From Adiantum capillus-veneris (taxonomy: Eukaryota > Streptophyta > Polypodiopsida > Polypodiales > Pteridaceae): a DNA stretch of 64,000 nt. Each line of letters starts with the position of its first letter. The stretch's first letter is position 1. Below are positions 20,638 through 30,665 of this stretch, in pieces. Made by a program: the position numbers and the translations under genes. The notes under the pieces are model-generated. The model saw nothing but the letters and a program-made list of their open reading frames with translations, made no database searches and was not told the DNA's origin. Location of the stretch: assembly GCA_014529385.2 (NCBI GenBank), contig CM043948.1:78044291-78108290 (forward strand). The letters run 5' to 3'.

Positions 20638-23600
20638 ATTTATTGGCTCTTACATGACATTGTCATCTCTCTTAAGAGCAAAAAATGGAGGATAACATAG
20701 TTTGCACATCCTGCGTAGAAAAAGCAAACCAAAAGTAACAAAACCAAAACAGATGCCTACCTGTAGGTTAAACATAGTGTTCACTTATCCGGAGTGAAAG
20801 GCACCTGCCCAAATTTCCCGCCTGCAAAGGCCTAGGAACACTACTTGAAAAGTAGTGAAATGCATGTAGTATTGCACATGTAACCGTGAGTGTTGCCTTT
20901 GCAATCCAGACCCCTTGGTTAAAAGAAACATTGTCAAACCCCTTTGTTAAATGTTGCATGAAAACCGCTCAACTACCAATTGATAGTATCTTAAGTCAAC
21001 TCTAAAAGCTGAAAGTATCCACGAGCCCTTGGCAGTTTATGGACTTCTTTCCTTGAAAGTGCAAGTGTGAAGATTCCAAGAAGTGACCATCACATGTAAT
21101 AAGTGATTTAATAATCACTAGCTCAGTCTTACCCCAAAATTGGACTCGTACAGACTCTCTTAGTGTTGTAGATAAAATAGAAAATCACTCAAGTTGGAAT
21201 CGTATTCCCAACGGGATTTTGTCTAGACTCAAAATCCATAATCAAGGAGTTTTGTGAACATCCGTCATGTGTGAATTGCTTGCTTCATCTATACACCTTG
21301 GTAGAGAGACAAATTTGCGAGTTTGAGACTTTCAAAAGCTAAAATAACACCCAAAAATTTGGTAATGGCAAGATGTTTGCTTGTCCATTGGAATCAGGTA
21401 CACAGTAAAGAGATTCGTTCGATGTTGAAAGCAATCACAGATGGATTACAAACAGATGGTGCTTAGCCATTCCAAAATAGGTTTTTCTTAGCCTTGGCAA
21501 AATAGATGGCTCTTAGCCCTTCCTATTACCATATCGACATAGAAAGATTTTAGAAAAAATCATGCCTAGTTTCACCTTGCCACAGAGAATTAGGAAGGAG
21601 AGAGAGAGAGAGAGAGAATGATGGCTGAGGAAAATCCCTTTTTCAAATGTTTTGTATGCCCCTTGCATGTGATCCAATGCGAACCATGTCTGTATCTTAG
21701 CTTATCATATAAGCGTACAACAGTGTACTTGTACCATAAATCACATCTTGACTCACATCATGTGTATGTGATTGTGATTGTGATTGTAACAAGGTGCATA
21801 TGTATGGCACTTTGCTTGTGAATAAACATAAACACAAAATGTTGTAAAATATCAATAACGGAGCTCTTCCTTGACAGAGTAGCTAGTGTTGTAGCACAAA
21901 CACAAGCAATGATGGGTGTTGTACGTCCATTGCACTAGTATGCCATGCATACCAAGCAAAAAATAGAATAATAATCCCTTGGATTCAATGGTAGTCTCAA
22001 CCATGTAAGCCTTTCGTACACATGCCTTGCACGATTACAATGGCATGGATACATCATAGTGCACCGTTGTGGAAACTGTGAGCTTATATCCACATAGTGC
22101 CAAAGATGTGTGCCATTATCATTGATCTGAAGTACTCAATTGATAATACATTGGCACATGAGAGAAGCCGTGCTTTACATGAAGTCCGGCAAAGCACCTT
22201 GCTTTGTACAGCGGCTTCTTATGGAGTGTGCCCAAGCACTTTGCTTTTCACACTAGAGAAATTTTTTCCAAAATGAAAAGGAAAACATAGACAAGAACAA
22301 CACAACTTGAAATTTACTAACCTTGTCATCCACCTGTGGCGAAGCTGTTGGTAGGTCTCTCAAAACTAGTGCATAGCCATATATGTGAATAACTTGAGAG
22401 CTGTTGGATGTCCCACACATGCCTTTGTGTCTTGGTTTAGGCCAATCTCTATTGAGGAAACTTGCAGACATGCTGCAAAGACTCCAAAGGTTGTATGCTG
22501 ACAGCATATTCCAGACTTTGGAACTACTATGTAGTATGTCCTTGGTTCCGAGAAGTCTATCAGTACGATGAGACGAAACTGATACTAAATGCTCTTAGAT
22601 AATAGGTACGCTTGTTGAGACACATGTGTCCAAGTAGAGAAGAATCGACCTTGTGAAAATTTCATAGAGATGCGGCCTTGCCGAATTGTGCACTTTATTG
22701 AGAATCATGAGATTGCCCCTAGAGATAACATCTACAAGTTAGCATTAGATTCAACTCATAGCCATGGATATCAATGTTTACCACTACTTCATGTACTTAT
22801 GTTGTCTGCTCCCTGGCAAGCGGGTCCCGCTTTATTATGATTATATATCCAATCTGTAGAGTCTTGCTCCTGAAAGCCTTGCTTTCCCTCTTTTCTAGGT
22901 AACACAAAGGGTGCTCCTTGCCCAACCGCACCAATGGCAGACCACTTGCATAGGATCCATGCCCTAGCAAACGTGCGTGACAAGTGATTGTAGCCCCAAG
23001 CAATATCGTTCTTTGAAAACAAGATGATTTTGCACTCAAGCCTTGCTGACTATGAACGGTTGATGCAAACAGTGTTTTCAAAAACCAAAATCTTGTGGGA
23101 ATGATCACAAGCGTTGCTTGTGTTGCATGGAGTGTTGAAGTGGCACAAGTATGAAAAAAGATTCTTGACAATGTACATAGCGAGTTCATGCTAGAGACAT
23201 ACCACAAGAGGGCCATGAAAAACAAAACTTGGAAACAAAATCAGACACTATTGTATACCTCATGAGTAACTTGTGCGGACTTTCCTTGATTGCCTGGGAA
23301 ATGTTGCCTGTGAAGTCTCAATTATGAATTCCGACTACCTACCCAATAGTGTTGAGTTCGTGTGAGTCCCTGCTACACTTGGCCATGCAACTATGATCCC
23401 TTTGCAGAGGCCCTTGCATGCCTGTGCATGTCTATGTATGCCACGACAACGGGCCACTATTTTACTTCATGTGGGAAAGATCCCTTGCGAGGGCTGTGTG
23501 GCCTTTTTTTTTTTTGTTTAAACGCCTGCCTCAAGAAGCAATGCCAGTGTGCAGGGTCCCTGCACAGAGAAGACCTTCTCCATGTTCTTGTGTTGTCGCT

Positions 23601-23679
23601 CACCAGGCCTCCATCCTATGACGAAAGATGCTTAGCAGACCATCGCGCTCCCAACGAGTCCATCTGTGCGCCGTTTTGT

Positions 23680-23689
23680 GCAGGTGGAC
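23680..23689. repeat. Target-site duplication of the MITE, left copy
   Basis: GCAGGTGGAC here and again at 24125-24134, flanking the inverted repeats of the element between them. Confidence 0.75.
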
Positions 23690-24124
23690 CCTGGCCTATA
23701 TCTCACATGGGCATGGGAGGAGATGGGATCTATGGTGGGATGATTGAGCACCGTAGATCTCGGGCTTCCGTGGACAATGTAAACTCGGGAAAAATGTAAA
23801 CTCAGGTACAATGTGAACTCAGGTACCCGAGTTTACTTCGCTCCTCCCCCCCTCCCCCAAGGATTTAACCCACAACCTAGGGTTTGAGGGCCATGTGGCC
23901 TATCCACCACGCCCGCACATGTCACTGTGGAATGTACACGTTTCCATGGAGTTTTGACGTGCAAAAGTATCGGGACGGGCAAAAGTAAACTCAGGTATTT
24001 TTGTAAACTCGTGTACCCGAGTTTACTTTTGCGACAAGATCTACGGCGCGCGCCTAATGTCGGGGCCCAAAAGTGATGGGAGCCTTTGATCCCATCTCCC
24101 ATGCCCGTGTTAGATATAGCTGAG
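23690..24124. mobile_element. 435-bp Mutator-like MITE with 10-bp target duplication
   Basis: The ends are inverted copies of each other: the left end reads CTATATCTCACATGGGCAT then GGGAGGAGATGGGATC, and the reverse complement of the right end reads CTATATCTAACACGGGCAT then GGGAGATGGGATC. Identical 10-bp direct repeats (GCAGGTGGAC) flank it. Terminal inverted repeats with 9-11-bp duplications are typical of Mutator-like elements. There is no coding capacity, so it is a non-autonomous copy. Inside are repeated, partly palindromic GTAAACTC/GAGTTTAC motifs. It lies within the S element. Confidence 0.7.
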
Positions 24125-24134
24125 GCAGGTGGAC
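24125..24134. repeat. Target-site duplication of the MITE, right copy
   Basis: GCAGGTGGAC, identical to 23680-23689. Confidence 0.75.
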
Positions 24135-24433
24135 TTCCTCCTCGTTCCTAACACATAGCTCATTGCACACACCCAAAATCCAACCCCTTTCCAAGAGTCT
24201 CTACACATGTGGTTTGCCTCGACCCCGCCCCCTTGCTTAGCCGTCTTGCACACCACGGCTTGCACTCACATGCAAGACCATGCATGTCCTGCTGCTGAAA
24301 ACGAGGGAGAGAGAGAAGACTCCAAATCAAGAGAGAGGACATGCCTCATACTGAATGCTAAAGAGAGAGAGAGAGAGAGAGAGCTTAAGAGAGAGAGTAT
24401 TTCCCCTTCCTCCATAGCTCTCCCCTCTTCTAT

Positions 24434-24445
24434 CTCCGATACCAT
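24434..24445 (-). promoter_or_regulatory. S element primer-binding site
   Basis: Just inside the right LTR the minus strand reads A then TGGTATCGGAG. The initiator tRNA-Met site of plant elements is TGGTATCAGAG, so one base differs, here an A to G. It fixes the element's direction as minus. Confidence 0.75.
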
Positions 24446-24593
24446 TGTGAGACTATGGGAATTGTCGTGCTTGATCCTCCGCCCAACCTCCCTTTATAGG
24501 CCTTGCCCCTAGGATCCCGTCTCCATTGGCAGATGGTGCGGCCCTTGGCCGGCCCGATCCGTGACCTCCCCTGGGTTTTCTCTTGGCATTACA
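24446..24593 (-). repeat. S element 5' LTR (148 bp)
   Basis: Same length and ends as 7325-7472. CTTTATA at 24492-24498 gives a minus-strand TATAAAG, placed some 45 bp before the LTR end, so U5 is very short. Confidence 0.93.
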
Positions 24594-24598
24594 CTTGA
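24594..24598. repeat. Target-site duplication of the S element, right copy (CTTGA)
   Basis: Matches 7320-7324; the following GAAGTTAAATTGACAC continues family A exactly as in the uninterrupted copy (35692 onward). Confidence 0.95.
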
Positions 24599-24765
24599 AG
24601 AAGTTAAATTGACACTTTCAGGGCAAAACTCAATTTTTGGTGCTAAAGAGGTTTTAATTGTGGGGCATACATGTGGCCCAAATGGAAGACGACCAAGTCT
24701 AGCTAAAGCTTGAAGCTATACAAAAGATGAAATAAACATGCACATCGGTTACTGAGGTTGGGAGG

Positions 24766-25380
24766 TTGTGGGTGCATGTGTATTTTTATCTTATTTGGTT
24801 GCTACACTTTGCTCATGTTGCAGAGGTGCTTCATCAATTGCTTAGGAAGGGGAAAACGTTTGTATGGGAAGAAGCTCATACTATGGCCATCGAAAAATTG
24901 AAAAATATGCTTCTCAAGGCTCCTACCTTGAGAAAGGTTGTTTATAAATGTGGAAGGAGAATGGTCTTCACTTTGACACTAGCCCGGTAGGTATGGGGTG
25001 GGATATAGGTCAAGATGATGAGGATGGTCACATGAATGCAATTTGGTTTGGAGAAAAAGTGCTTAATGCTCATCAAAGAGGTTACCCATAGGTTAAGAGA
25101 GAACTTTTGGGTATTTCTACTACCCTGAGGAGACTGACAAAGAATATTTCATAGGTACTTCAATTGTGGTAGAGCCAAACTTTTTACCATTGATGGGGAT
25201 GATTTGAAACTGCTCTACTTTGAACATTGCAATACTGTGATGGATAATATTTATTAAGTATCTTAATCTTGAGTTTTGTCTTATTGCAGGTAGAGATAAC
25301 CCTGTAGAAGATATGTTGTTAAGAGCCAAGTATGAAGATGAAGAGGAGATGCATACCACTAGTGATGATTTGGGCTTAAA
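24766..25380 (+). pseudogene. family-A reverse transcriptase end and RNase H
   Basis: The frame at 24766-24990 contains LHQLLRKGKTFVWEEAHTMA and LKNMLLKAPTLRKVVYKCGR. This is the gypsy thumb/connection followed by the RNase H start ('F-W-E----A---LK--L--AP-L---DY'). Downstream, broken frames keep 'VAGRDN-VED', the usual end of the RNase H region. Stops are frequent, so it is inactive. Confidence 0.75.
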
Positions 25381-25459
25381 GTTTTACACCTCTTCTCGTT
25401 TACATCCAAGTTGTGGTACTCATGTTTGTTTTTTTGAAGTCTTTTGATCTAAAGAGATA

Positions 25460-25990
25460 TATGATGAAGAATGGATTTTGATAGGCCACTACCTCAACAC
25501 TCTTACCAAGCAAGATGGATGGAGAGATCAAGAGTACAAGAGGATCATCAAAAAGGATTATGGCTACTTTTTAAAAGATTGGTCATGTATGGAAGCATCC
25601 CAAGCGTTCAAGAGGGGTATTGCAATGGGTTGTTTGTGATAAAGCAACTCAACAACAGGTGATTAAAGAGTTTCATGAAAGATTATTGGCTGGACATAGA
25701 GGGGTATGGGCAAATTTTGTCAAAATTAAGGACCGCTTTACTGGTGTAAAGGAATGTACAAAGATGTTGCTTAGTTTGTGGATACTTGTTTATTATTCCA
25801 TCAATATTCTAATGTACAGCATCAAGATGGATCACATCCTACATATCCACTAGCTATGCATTACAAGTGGGTAGTAGGTTTCATTACAGTGCCAATGGGG
25901 GAAGGTAGATGAGGTATATGGTTCTTGCTAGAGAAGATCTCACAAATAAGGTTGAAGGGAGAAAGAAAGAAAGAAAATCTATTAATGTCC
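25460..25990 (+). pseudogene. family-A integrase N-terminal remnant
   Basis: The plus strand carries DEEWILIGHYLNTLTKQDGW, KRIIKKDYGYF, VVCDKATQQQVIKEFHERLL, AGHRGVWANFVKIKDRF, then in a shifted frame CLLFHQYSNVQHQDG, HPTYPLAMHYKWVVG and YMVLAREDLTNKVEG. The AGHRG-W-----I--R--W segment is the zinc-binding part of gypsy integrases, and MHYKWVVD is the start of the catalytic core. Stops and frameshifts (about 25745) disrupt it; the acidic triad is not complete here. The end is placed where similarity fades. Confidence 0.7.
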
Positions 25991-26209
25991 TGTGAAGGCC
26001 AAAGCTAACCTATAGGGCAAAATTGATACATCTTTGGTTACATTCCACTTCGGGTATCATAAAAGGAAAATGAGTGCATGTGCAAAACATAACCTCATTG
26101 CTCTCATGACTCATGAGAGCTAGGTTTACAATGGTAAGAAATCACTGTGTGCATACTGTGTCTACATCTATAGAAGACCTAAGTCCATGTCTTTGTGGGA
26201 ATGGATGGA

Positions 26210-26960
26210 TTCTTGAAGTCTTAGATAATAGATTTTCCTCCTCTATACACTACCCATTTTCCTTGCTTCCTTGCTTCTTTGAATTTAGCCAACTCTTTGG
26301 CTCTATTTTTGAGTTTAAGGGGTGTCAATTCATCTGAGATCCATACTAATGTACCTTGCAATGATTTAGCCTACTTCATTACCTTGATCTTCTCATGTAG
26401 GTTGTAGTAGCAAACCTTTGCCTGCTTCCCTTTAACTTCAATGTGAGTTGAGTCACCAAGATCCACGAAGGGAACTACTTTACTTAATCTTTACTTAAGT
26501 ATGTCTACATCTAGGATGTAGCCTTCTAAAGGTTCATCTAGTAAAGTGCCCACCAACCAATCATCTAGTAAACCACCAATTTCGACATTTCCCTCCAAGA
26601 TTTTTTCTCTCTCATTTTCCTTCAAAACTGATAGCACTTCTTTAACAAAAGTCTCAGATTGTACCTTTGAAGTATTATGGTCTTGTTGTGCTGCTTCCAA
26701 TGTCTCTTCTTAGGTTTTCTCTTGAATTTGTTGTTTGGTCACAACATTCTGTACCGGCTCTTCAAAATTGGATATCCGGGCTTCTTTGGTGATCAACTCC
26801 AACTTCAAGCTGGTTACCTTCTGTTGTAGCCTCTTCAACTCATTCATGACGAAGGTTTCCCATGGCGACTGTGGTTTGAGAGGAGAGATTTGCGTACAAA
26901 AGCTACAATTTTTGTGTGTAATGTTTTTCTTGAGGATGTATTTTCTACTAGTATCTAATT
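26210..26960 (-). pseudogene. Unidentified minus-strand coding remnant
   Basis: One minus-strand frame stays coherent for about 750 bp with only a few stops: SPWETFVMNELKRLQQKVTS, LKLELITKEARISNFEEPVQ, then KVQSETFVKEVLSVLKENER, GYILDVDILK, stop, RLSKVVPFVDLGDSTHIEVK, stop-containing ILKWISDELTPLKLKNRAKE-like text. It has a coiled-coil-like N-terminal half with heptad Leu spacing. No catalytic motif is present and I cannot name a family. Position beside LTR elements suggests a gag-like or captured ORF fragment. Confidence 0.45.
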
Positions 26961-27000
26961 CTCCTAAATGATGTTCTCATGTTAAAATGATCATTTAATA

Positions 27001-28503
27001 TGGGGAAGTGCCAAGGGAGAAAAAGCTAGAATATTGGTTAAGCCGGAAAACTAGCCACAATAGGAATCCAAAGGAGGGAAAATAGGGATCCAAAGGAGGG
27101 GTCATTTGCAAAAGAGGCATGTGCAACAATGGGCTCCAAAGACCTTAGGGTTCAGCCCATTAAGACTTCCAAAATGCTAAGTTCCAAAATTCAAAGGTTG
27201 TGTCCAATGATCAAAGGCTTAGGAAATTGGATGCTTTGTGTGTGTCCCAAAAAGTCTTCACAAAATCCTACATAGGAGGGGTCGAGCCCAAGAATTATAC
27301 ACACACACACTCACAAGCTTCCTTTGTACACAAGGGGAAAGAGGCACACAAGTCATCTCCCTAGGCCAGATGCCCACAAGGTGTACTCAAATCCTATTGG
27401 ATGTCCATGAAGGTGGACCAATGAGAATTAGGCTAGAGTAAATCTAGTTTAGCTAATTTAAAAACACTTAATAAAAGAACCAATAGAGATTAATCTCTCT
27501 AGAAGACTATTGGACAGTCTCCCAAGGGGTCCAATGAGCATTCAGCAACCAAATGGCTTGCCTGATTCATATTGGCTAGGAGACAAAGGGGTCCAATGAG
27601 AGTTTAATTGCATGTATTAATTACCTAACGCTGTCACAAAAGGGGAAAGGGGGACACATATCAGAAGTCTATTGCTTATGCTCCTGAAATCCTATTCGCT
27701 AAGCCTGGGGAGGTCCAATGAGGTGCTAGCAAGAGCAAATAGCAAGAGGGGTCGACCACAAGAGAGAAGGGGCTGATTTTTCAAAGGAAATTATACACAC
27801 AAGCTCATGTGTAGTGCAAGAAGATTCTATCTCTCTTCACAAGATTTAATGGAAAGCTTATCACCTACTCTAAGCTCGTGAGAAGGGAGGCCTACACAAA
27901 CAAATCTTGACATTGTGATGCACATCCAACCAAGAGCCAACTTTCAATGCATGCTCATCTCCTCTACCATGATAATTAATAAGCTAAGCTATGCTAATAT
28001 GAGTGATTATGTGAGGAGATGTACATCTTTCTCATACAACTATTTCTTCTTCCTCTCAATCTGCTCTCATACCCCGCTAGCTCTCACGATCTTCGAAGGT
28101 GTGTGAGGTCTTGGGTCTGAGACCGCGAGGGAATTGATGTTCTGTTTGATAAGTGTTTTGCTTAGTGCTTGAAGTTTCCATCTTTATTGCACTAGCTAGT
28201 ATTGAAGGAACACATAGAATTGTATTGTAAAATGTCTCTCTTAATGGGATAAACCATAATACAAAGCCTTTTGGAGGGGGCCCCCATCTCCATGCATATC
28301 CGGTCCTCAACTGTTGTCAATTGCTTAATTTCTCTCTCTTTTGGAAGTATTGTTCATGCTATCTAACTAGGTGTTATACTTTTTGTTGCTCTCTCCACCC
28401 AAGCACTCTTGTTATTCTCATTAGGAATCTATTCTAATGAAATGCTCACTATGTTCATGTTATTTTCCACTACACACAAGTTACTAGGCCATTAAATGTT
28501 ACA
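27001..28503 (+). repeat. G3 5' LTR (start uncertain)
   Basis: Ends ...AAATGTTACA at 28503, followed by T and the primer site. The start is a guess from TG at 27001, next to the end of the minus-strand remnant. It contains a repeated pair of CCAAT boxes (27396-27722). Confidence 0.55.
27396..27722 (+). promoter_or_regulatory. Repeated inverted CCAAT-box module in G3 LTR
   Basis: ATTGG (an inverted CCAAT) is followed exactly 22 bp later by CCAATGAG three times: 27396/27418, 27509/27531, 27571/27593. A fourth, weaker copy has ATTCG at 27694 and CCAATGAG at 27715. CCAAT boxes bind NF-Y factors in plants. The fixed spacing and repetition suggest an enhancer in the LTR rather than chance. Confidence 0.5.
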
Positions 28504-28504
28504 T

Positions 28505-28516
28505 TGGTATCAGAGC
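28505..28516 (+). promoter_or_regulatory. G3 primer-binding site (initiator tRNA-Met)
   Basis: TGGTATCAGAGC is the exact complement of the plant initiator tRNA-Met 3' end that primes many plant LTR elements. It lies one base after the LTR end. Confidence 0.9.
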
Positions 28517-28920
28517 ACAAGGTTTCTCTTTTCTTGCTCAAGAAGGGAGGTCCTCAAGCTAGCTATAAATGGTTTCTATTATTAATTGCATGTGAGTAGG
28601 TAGAAGAGGGATTTTTTAGCCTTGCAGTGCGCTTGCCTTTGTGCAGTGAACGGGGCATCACCGTTGAGAGCTATGGTCTTAATAGTGGAGTCCTACGGGG
28701 CTTGCCTATGGCTTAGCCACTATTAAGCTTTTAGAAGCTTGACAGGAGCCGGTGTTGTTTTGGTGTTGAACGGCCCTCTCTTCTATTCCTTGCAATTAAT
28801 GGTATTCGAGCCACAGGTACATTAGCTTGAGTGCTTTTTCTAAAGGGGTAAAGAGGAGTAGCAACTAGGGTTTGAAGTGCCAAAGTGCACATAAAAATTT
28901 TACCCCTAAACGTTGTTAGA

Positions 28921-29570
28921 ATGGCTGATAACAGTAAAGAGTTTGAAATTAATGTTGATAACTTTGATTTTGCTAATAAGGAGGCTACTAATGATGCCCC
29001 TATGCTTGTTAACTATCTTATTTCTAGGCTTCAACAAGCCATGGGCAATCCATCCCTCCAAAGTGAAGTGCAATGGCAACTTCATGCTCATGGGATTCTC
29101 CAAGATCCCCACCATGACAAGAGACCACCTAGGAAGCCTCCTTGTAAGACTTCCAAAAGAGACCTCTCTCCGGTTTGGCAAGAAGAAGAGGATCCATATG
29201 AAGGGCTCAAAACTTTGCTCCTTGATGATGCATCTCCTATTCAAAGGAGAATTCAAGAGCCTCCACCAAAGGAACGAGAAATAAGTTAGCCTTCTACCAC
29301 CTCGATGGATATGGCTCCACGAAGACGATGGGCTAAACGCTCTCCATCACATCCAAAATAGAGAAGACCGTCACATACTTCTCCACACCATACTTCAAAC
29401 AGGGATGACAAAAATCAAGAGAAGGAAAAGGCGAGAAAGAGGACACCCTCTTCTCCATCTTCTTGATCCTCTTCCTCTTATGAAAGTGATGGTGAAGAAC
29501 AAGAAGATCAAGGCAATAAAAAGGAGAGAAAGAGGTCACCCTCTTCTCCATCTTCCTCAAATTCTACACC
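28921..29570 (+). pseudogene. G3 gag N-terminal region
   Basis: Start chosen at ATG 28921 (MADNSKEFEINVDNFDFANK), since the 12 codons before it (from 28885) look like leader. The frame continues NYLISRLQQAMGNPSLQSEV and DLSPVWQEEEDPYEGLKTLL, stops at 29287, then in the same frame is a Ser/Lys/Arg-rich linker (KRTPSSPSS, KKERKRSPSSPSSSNSTPCG) with two more stops. This fits the disordered N-terminal part of a gypsy gag. A 29-bp tandem duplication at 29557-29614 shifts the frame into the capsid part. Confidence 0.65.
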
Positions 29571-29614
29571 TTGTGGAGAAAGGGATCAAATTCTACACCT
29601 TGTGGAGAAAGGGA
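29557..29614 (+). repeat. 29-bp tandem duplication inside G3 gag
   Basis: Two adjacent identical 29-bp units (29557-29585 and 29586-29614), each starting TCAAATTCTACACC and ending GAGAAAGGGA. Because 29 is not a multiple of three, it shifts the reading frame of gag. Confidence 0.9.
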
Positions 29615-30500
29615 TGGTGCAACCTTCGAACCATCAAAAAGAAGAGGCCATAGGAAATCCTATGCCGCGTGGAAGAGGTTGTCCAAGCTCAAGAACTTCA
29701 AAGAGGGAGGGAAGAGAATATCTTTCCTTACCTACGATGGCACCTTTGGTGCTACGGACAAAGTCTTGGCCTTTATCCAACAATTCGCTGCAACGTTTGG
29801 AGATGAGGGCTTCACAGAGTCCTCTAAGCTACACCATGTAGCTACACACTTTCAAAAGTCCACCAGACAATGGTGGTCTAGCCTACAAGCCAACGGTGAA
29901 CGATCCAGGAACATGGAAAGCTTTACGAGCTTTCATTATGAAGCAGTTTTTGGCCACTGATGCCAAAGACAAAGTACTCGTCGAATGGAAAATTTTGAAG
30001 TTCTCTCCCTTCTACAAATCCATTCACAAATATGTAGACAAGTTTTGGGACTTACAACTCAAAGCCACTGCCTTCAAGAAGTTGGATTTTGGAGAGCAAA
30101 AGCAACAATTTTGTGCGAGCTTAACTGAAGAAATGGCGGAGTATGCCAACTCCCAAAGGCCACGCACCATATTGGTGGTTATACACCATACTATGGTGGC
30201 TTCTCAAATCAATTTCCAAACGCGGGCTACAAGAAATTTTAAGCCCACAAAAAACAAGGGTTCTAATGAGCCTAAGGGGAAGGACAATGTCCAAAAGTTT
30301 CCGAAGGGAAACTCCAACAAAGCTAAGGAGAAGGGAGTTTACAAAGGTAAAAACAAACTCTCTCTTGCAGATCTTGAGCGTTATCGCAAGGATCACCGCT
30401 ATTTAAAATGCGAGGAGCAAGGGCATGTGTACCGCGCTTGTCCCCAAAAGAACACCCTCCATGAACCTCCTAGAGCTACCTTGGTCAAAATACAAGAGGA
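29571..30500 (+). pseudogene. G3 gag capsid and nucleocapsid
   Basis: Frames 29571-29960 and 29896-30672 overlap and together give the capsid-like domain: KRISFLTYDGTFGATDKVLA, FIQQFAATFGDEGFTESSKL, HVATHFQKSTRQWWSSLQAN, then after a frameshift at about 29900 GTWKALRAFIMKQFLATDAK, VEWKILKFSPFYKSIHKYVD, KFWDLQLKATAF. A basic linker leads to a nucleocapsid with YLKCEEQGHVYRACP, a zinc knuckle lacking its first or second Cys (normally CX2CX4HX4C; here C-E-E-Q-G-H-V-Y-R-A-C). The protein would package the element's RNA. Confidence 0.82.
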
Positions 30501-30665
30501 GGAAACTCACCACAAAGGATCTCCTCTATGCCATGCTTGGGGAAAGGTAAGAGAACATGATGCTTTAATTCTCTTTGACCCTGGTTCTACTCACAATTTT
30601 CATATCCACAGAGTCGGCCACCAAGCTAGGCATACAAGCTTACGAGATGGGAGATGTCCTTGCCT
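30501..30665 (+). pseudogene. G3 protease active-site segment
   Basis: HDALILFDPGSTHNF is the gypsy protease active site (usually LFDSGATHSF); here D-P-G-S replaces D-S-G-A. A one-base frameshift after it at about 30606 continues ISTESATKLGIQAYEMGDVL in another frame, which is the next protease strand. Coding similarity stops at about 30665. Confidence 0.8.

Larger units (their letters stand above)
19842..24445 (-). other. S element 5' internal region, no recognised coding domain
   Basis: Between the G1 insertion and the right LTR of S. From 19838 to about 21740 it matches the second S copy (32123-33956) in inverted orientation. The remainder, to 24445, has no counterpart in this window. Reading frames reach 142 codons (23225-22797, minus) but none resembles gag, protease or polymerase. 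A short GA run lies at 21599-21618 and another at 24361-24383. It also carries a MITE. Confidence 0.7.
7325..24593 (-). mobile_element. S element: non-autonomous LTR retrotransposon with 148-bp LTRs, carrying nested insertions
   Basis: Two 148-bp terminal repeats starting TGTGAGACTATGGGAA and ending CATTACA, flanked by a 5-bp duplication, bound this 17.27-kb insertion. Direction is minus: beside the right LTR the minus strand reads TGGTATCGGAG, close to the initiator tRNA-Met primer site (TGGTATCAGAG), and beside the left LTR it reads AAGGGGAAG, a polypurine tract. Without the nested gypsy element (8351-19837 plus its duplicated ACAC) and the MITE (435 bp plus a 10-bp duplication), the element is about 5.3 kb. 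No gag or pol domain is visible in that remainder, so it must have moved with enzymes from another element. A truncated second copy lies at 32123-34495. Confidence 0.9.
24594..25990 (+). mobile_element. Family-A gypsy retrotransposon, right part
   Basis: Continuation of 4930-7324. It holds the end of the reverse transcriptase, RNase H and the start of integrase, and parallels the second copy (35692-36805) base for base with small differences. Beyond 25745 the two copies part: this one continues with true family-A integrase text, while the other switches to a different element. Confidence 0.85.
27001..30665 (+). mobile_element. G3: gypsy retrotransposon, 5' LTR, primer site and gag-protease; 3' part missing
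   Basis: A primer-binding site (TGGTATCAGAGC at 28505-28516) one base after ...GTTACA marks the end of a 5' LTR. Then follow a leader, gag, a zinc knuckle and the protease active site. The sequence departs from coding text at about 30665, so reverse transcriptase to 3' LTR are lost. The LTR start is set at the TG at 27001 on weak grounds: no partner LTR is in the window. Confidence 0.75.

Noticed and set aside
22797-23225. 142-codon minus-strand frame in S
   Set aside because: No domain, no support from the second S copy, which does not cover it, and composition is not protein-like.
23362-23799. 145-codon plus-strand frame
   Set aside because: It runs from unique S sequence into the MITE terminal repeat, so it is accidental.
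28906-29256. 116-codon minus-strand frame
   Set aside because: Shadow of G3 gag on the other strand.
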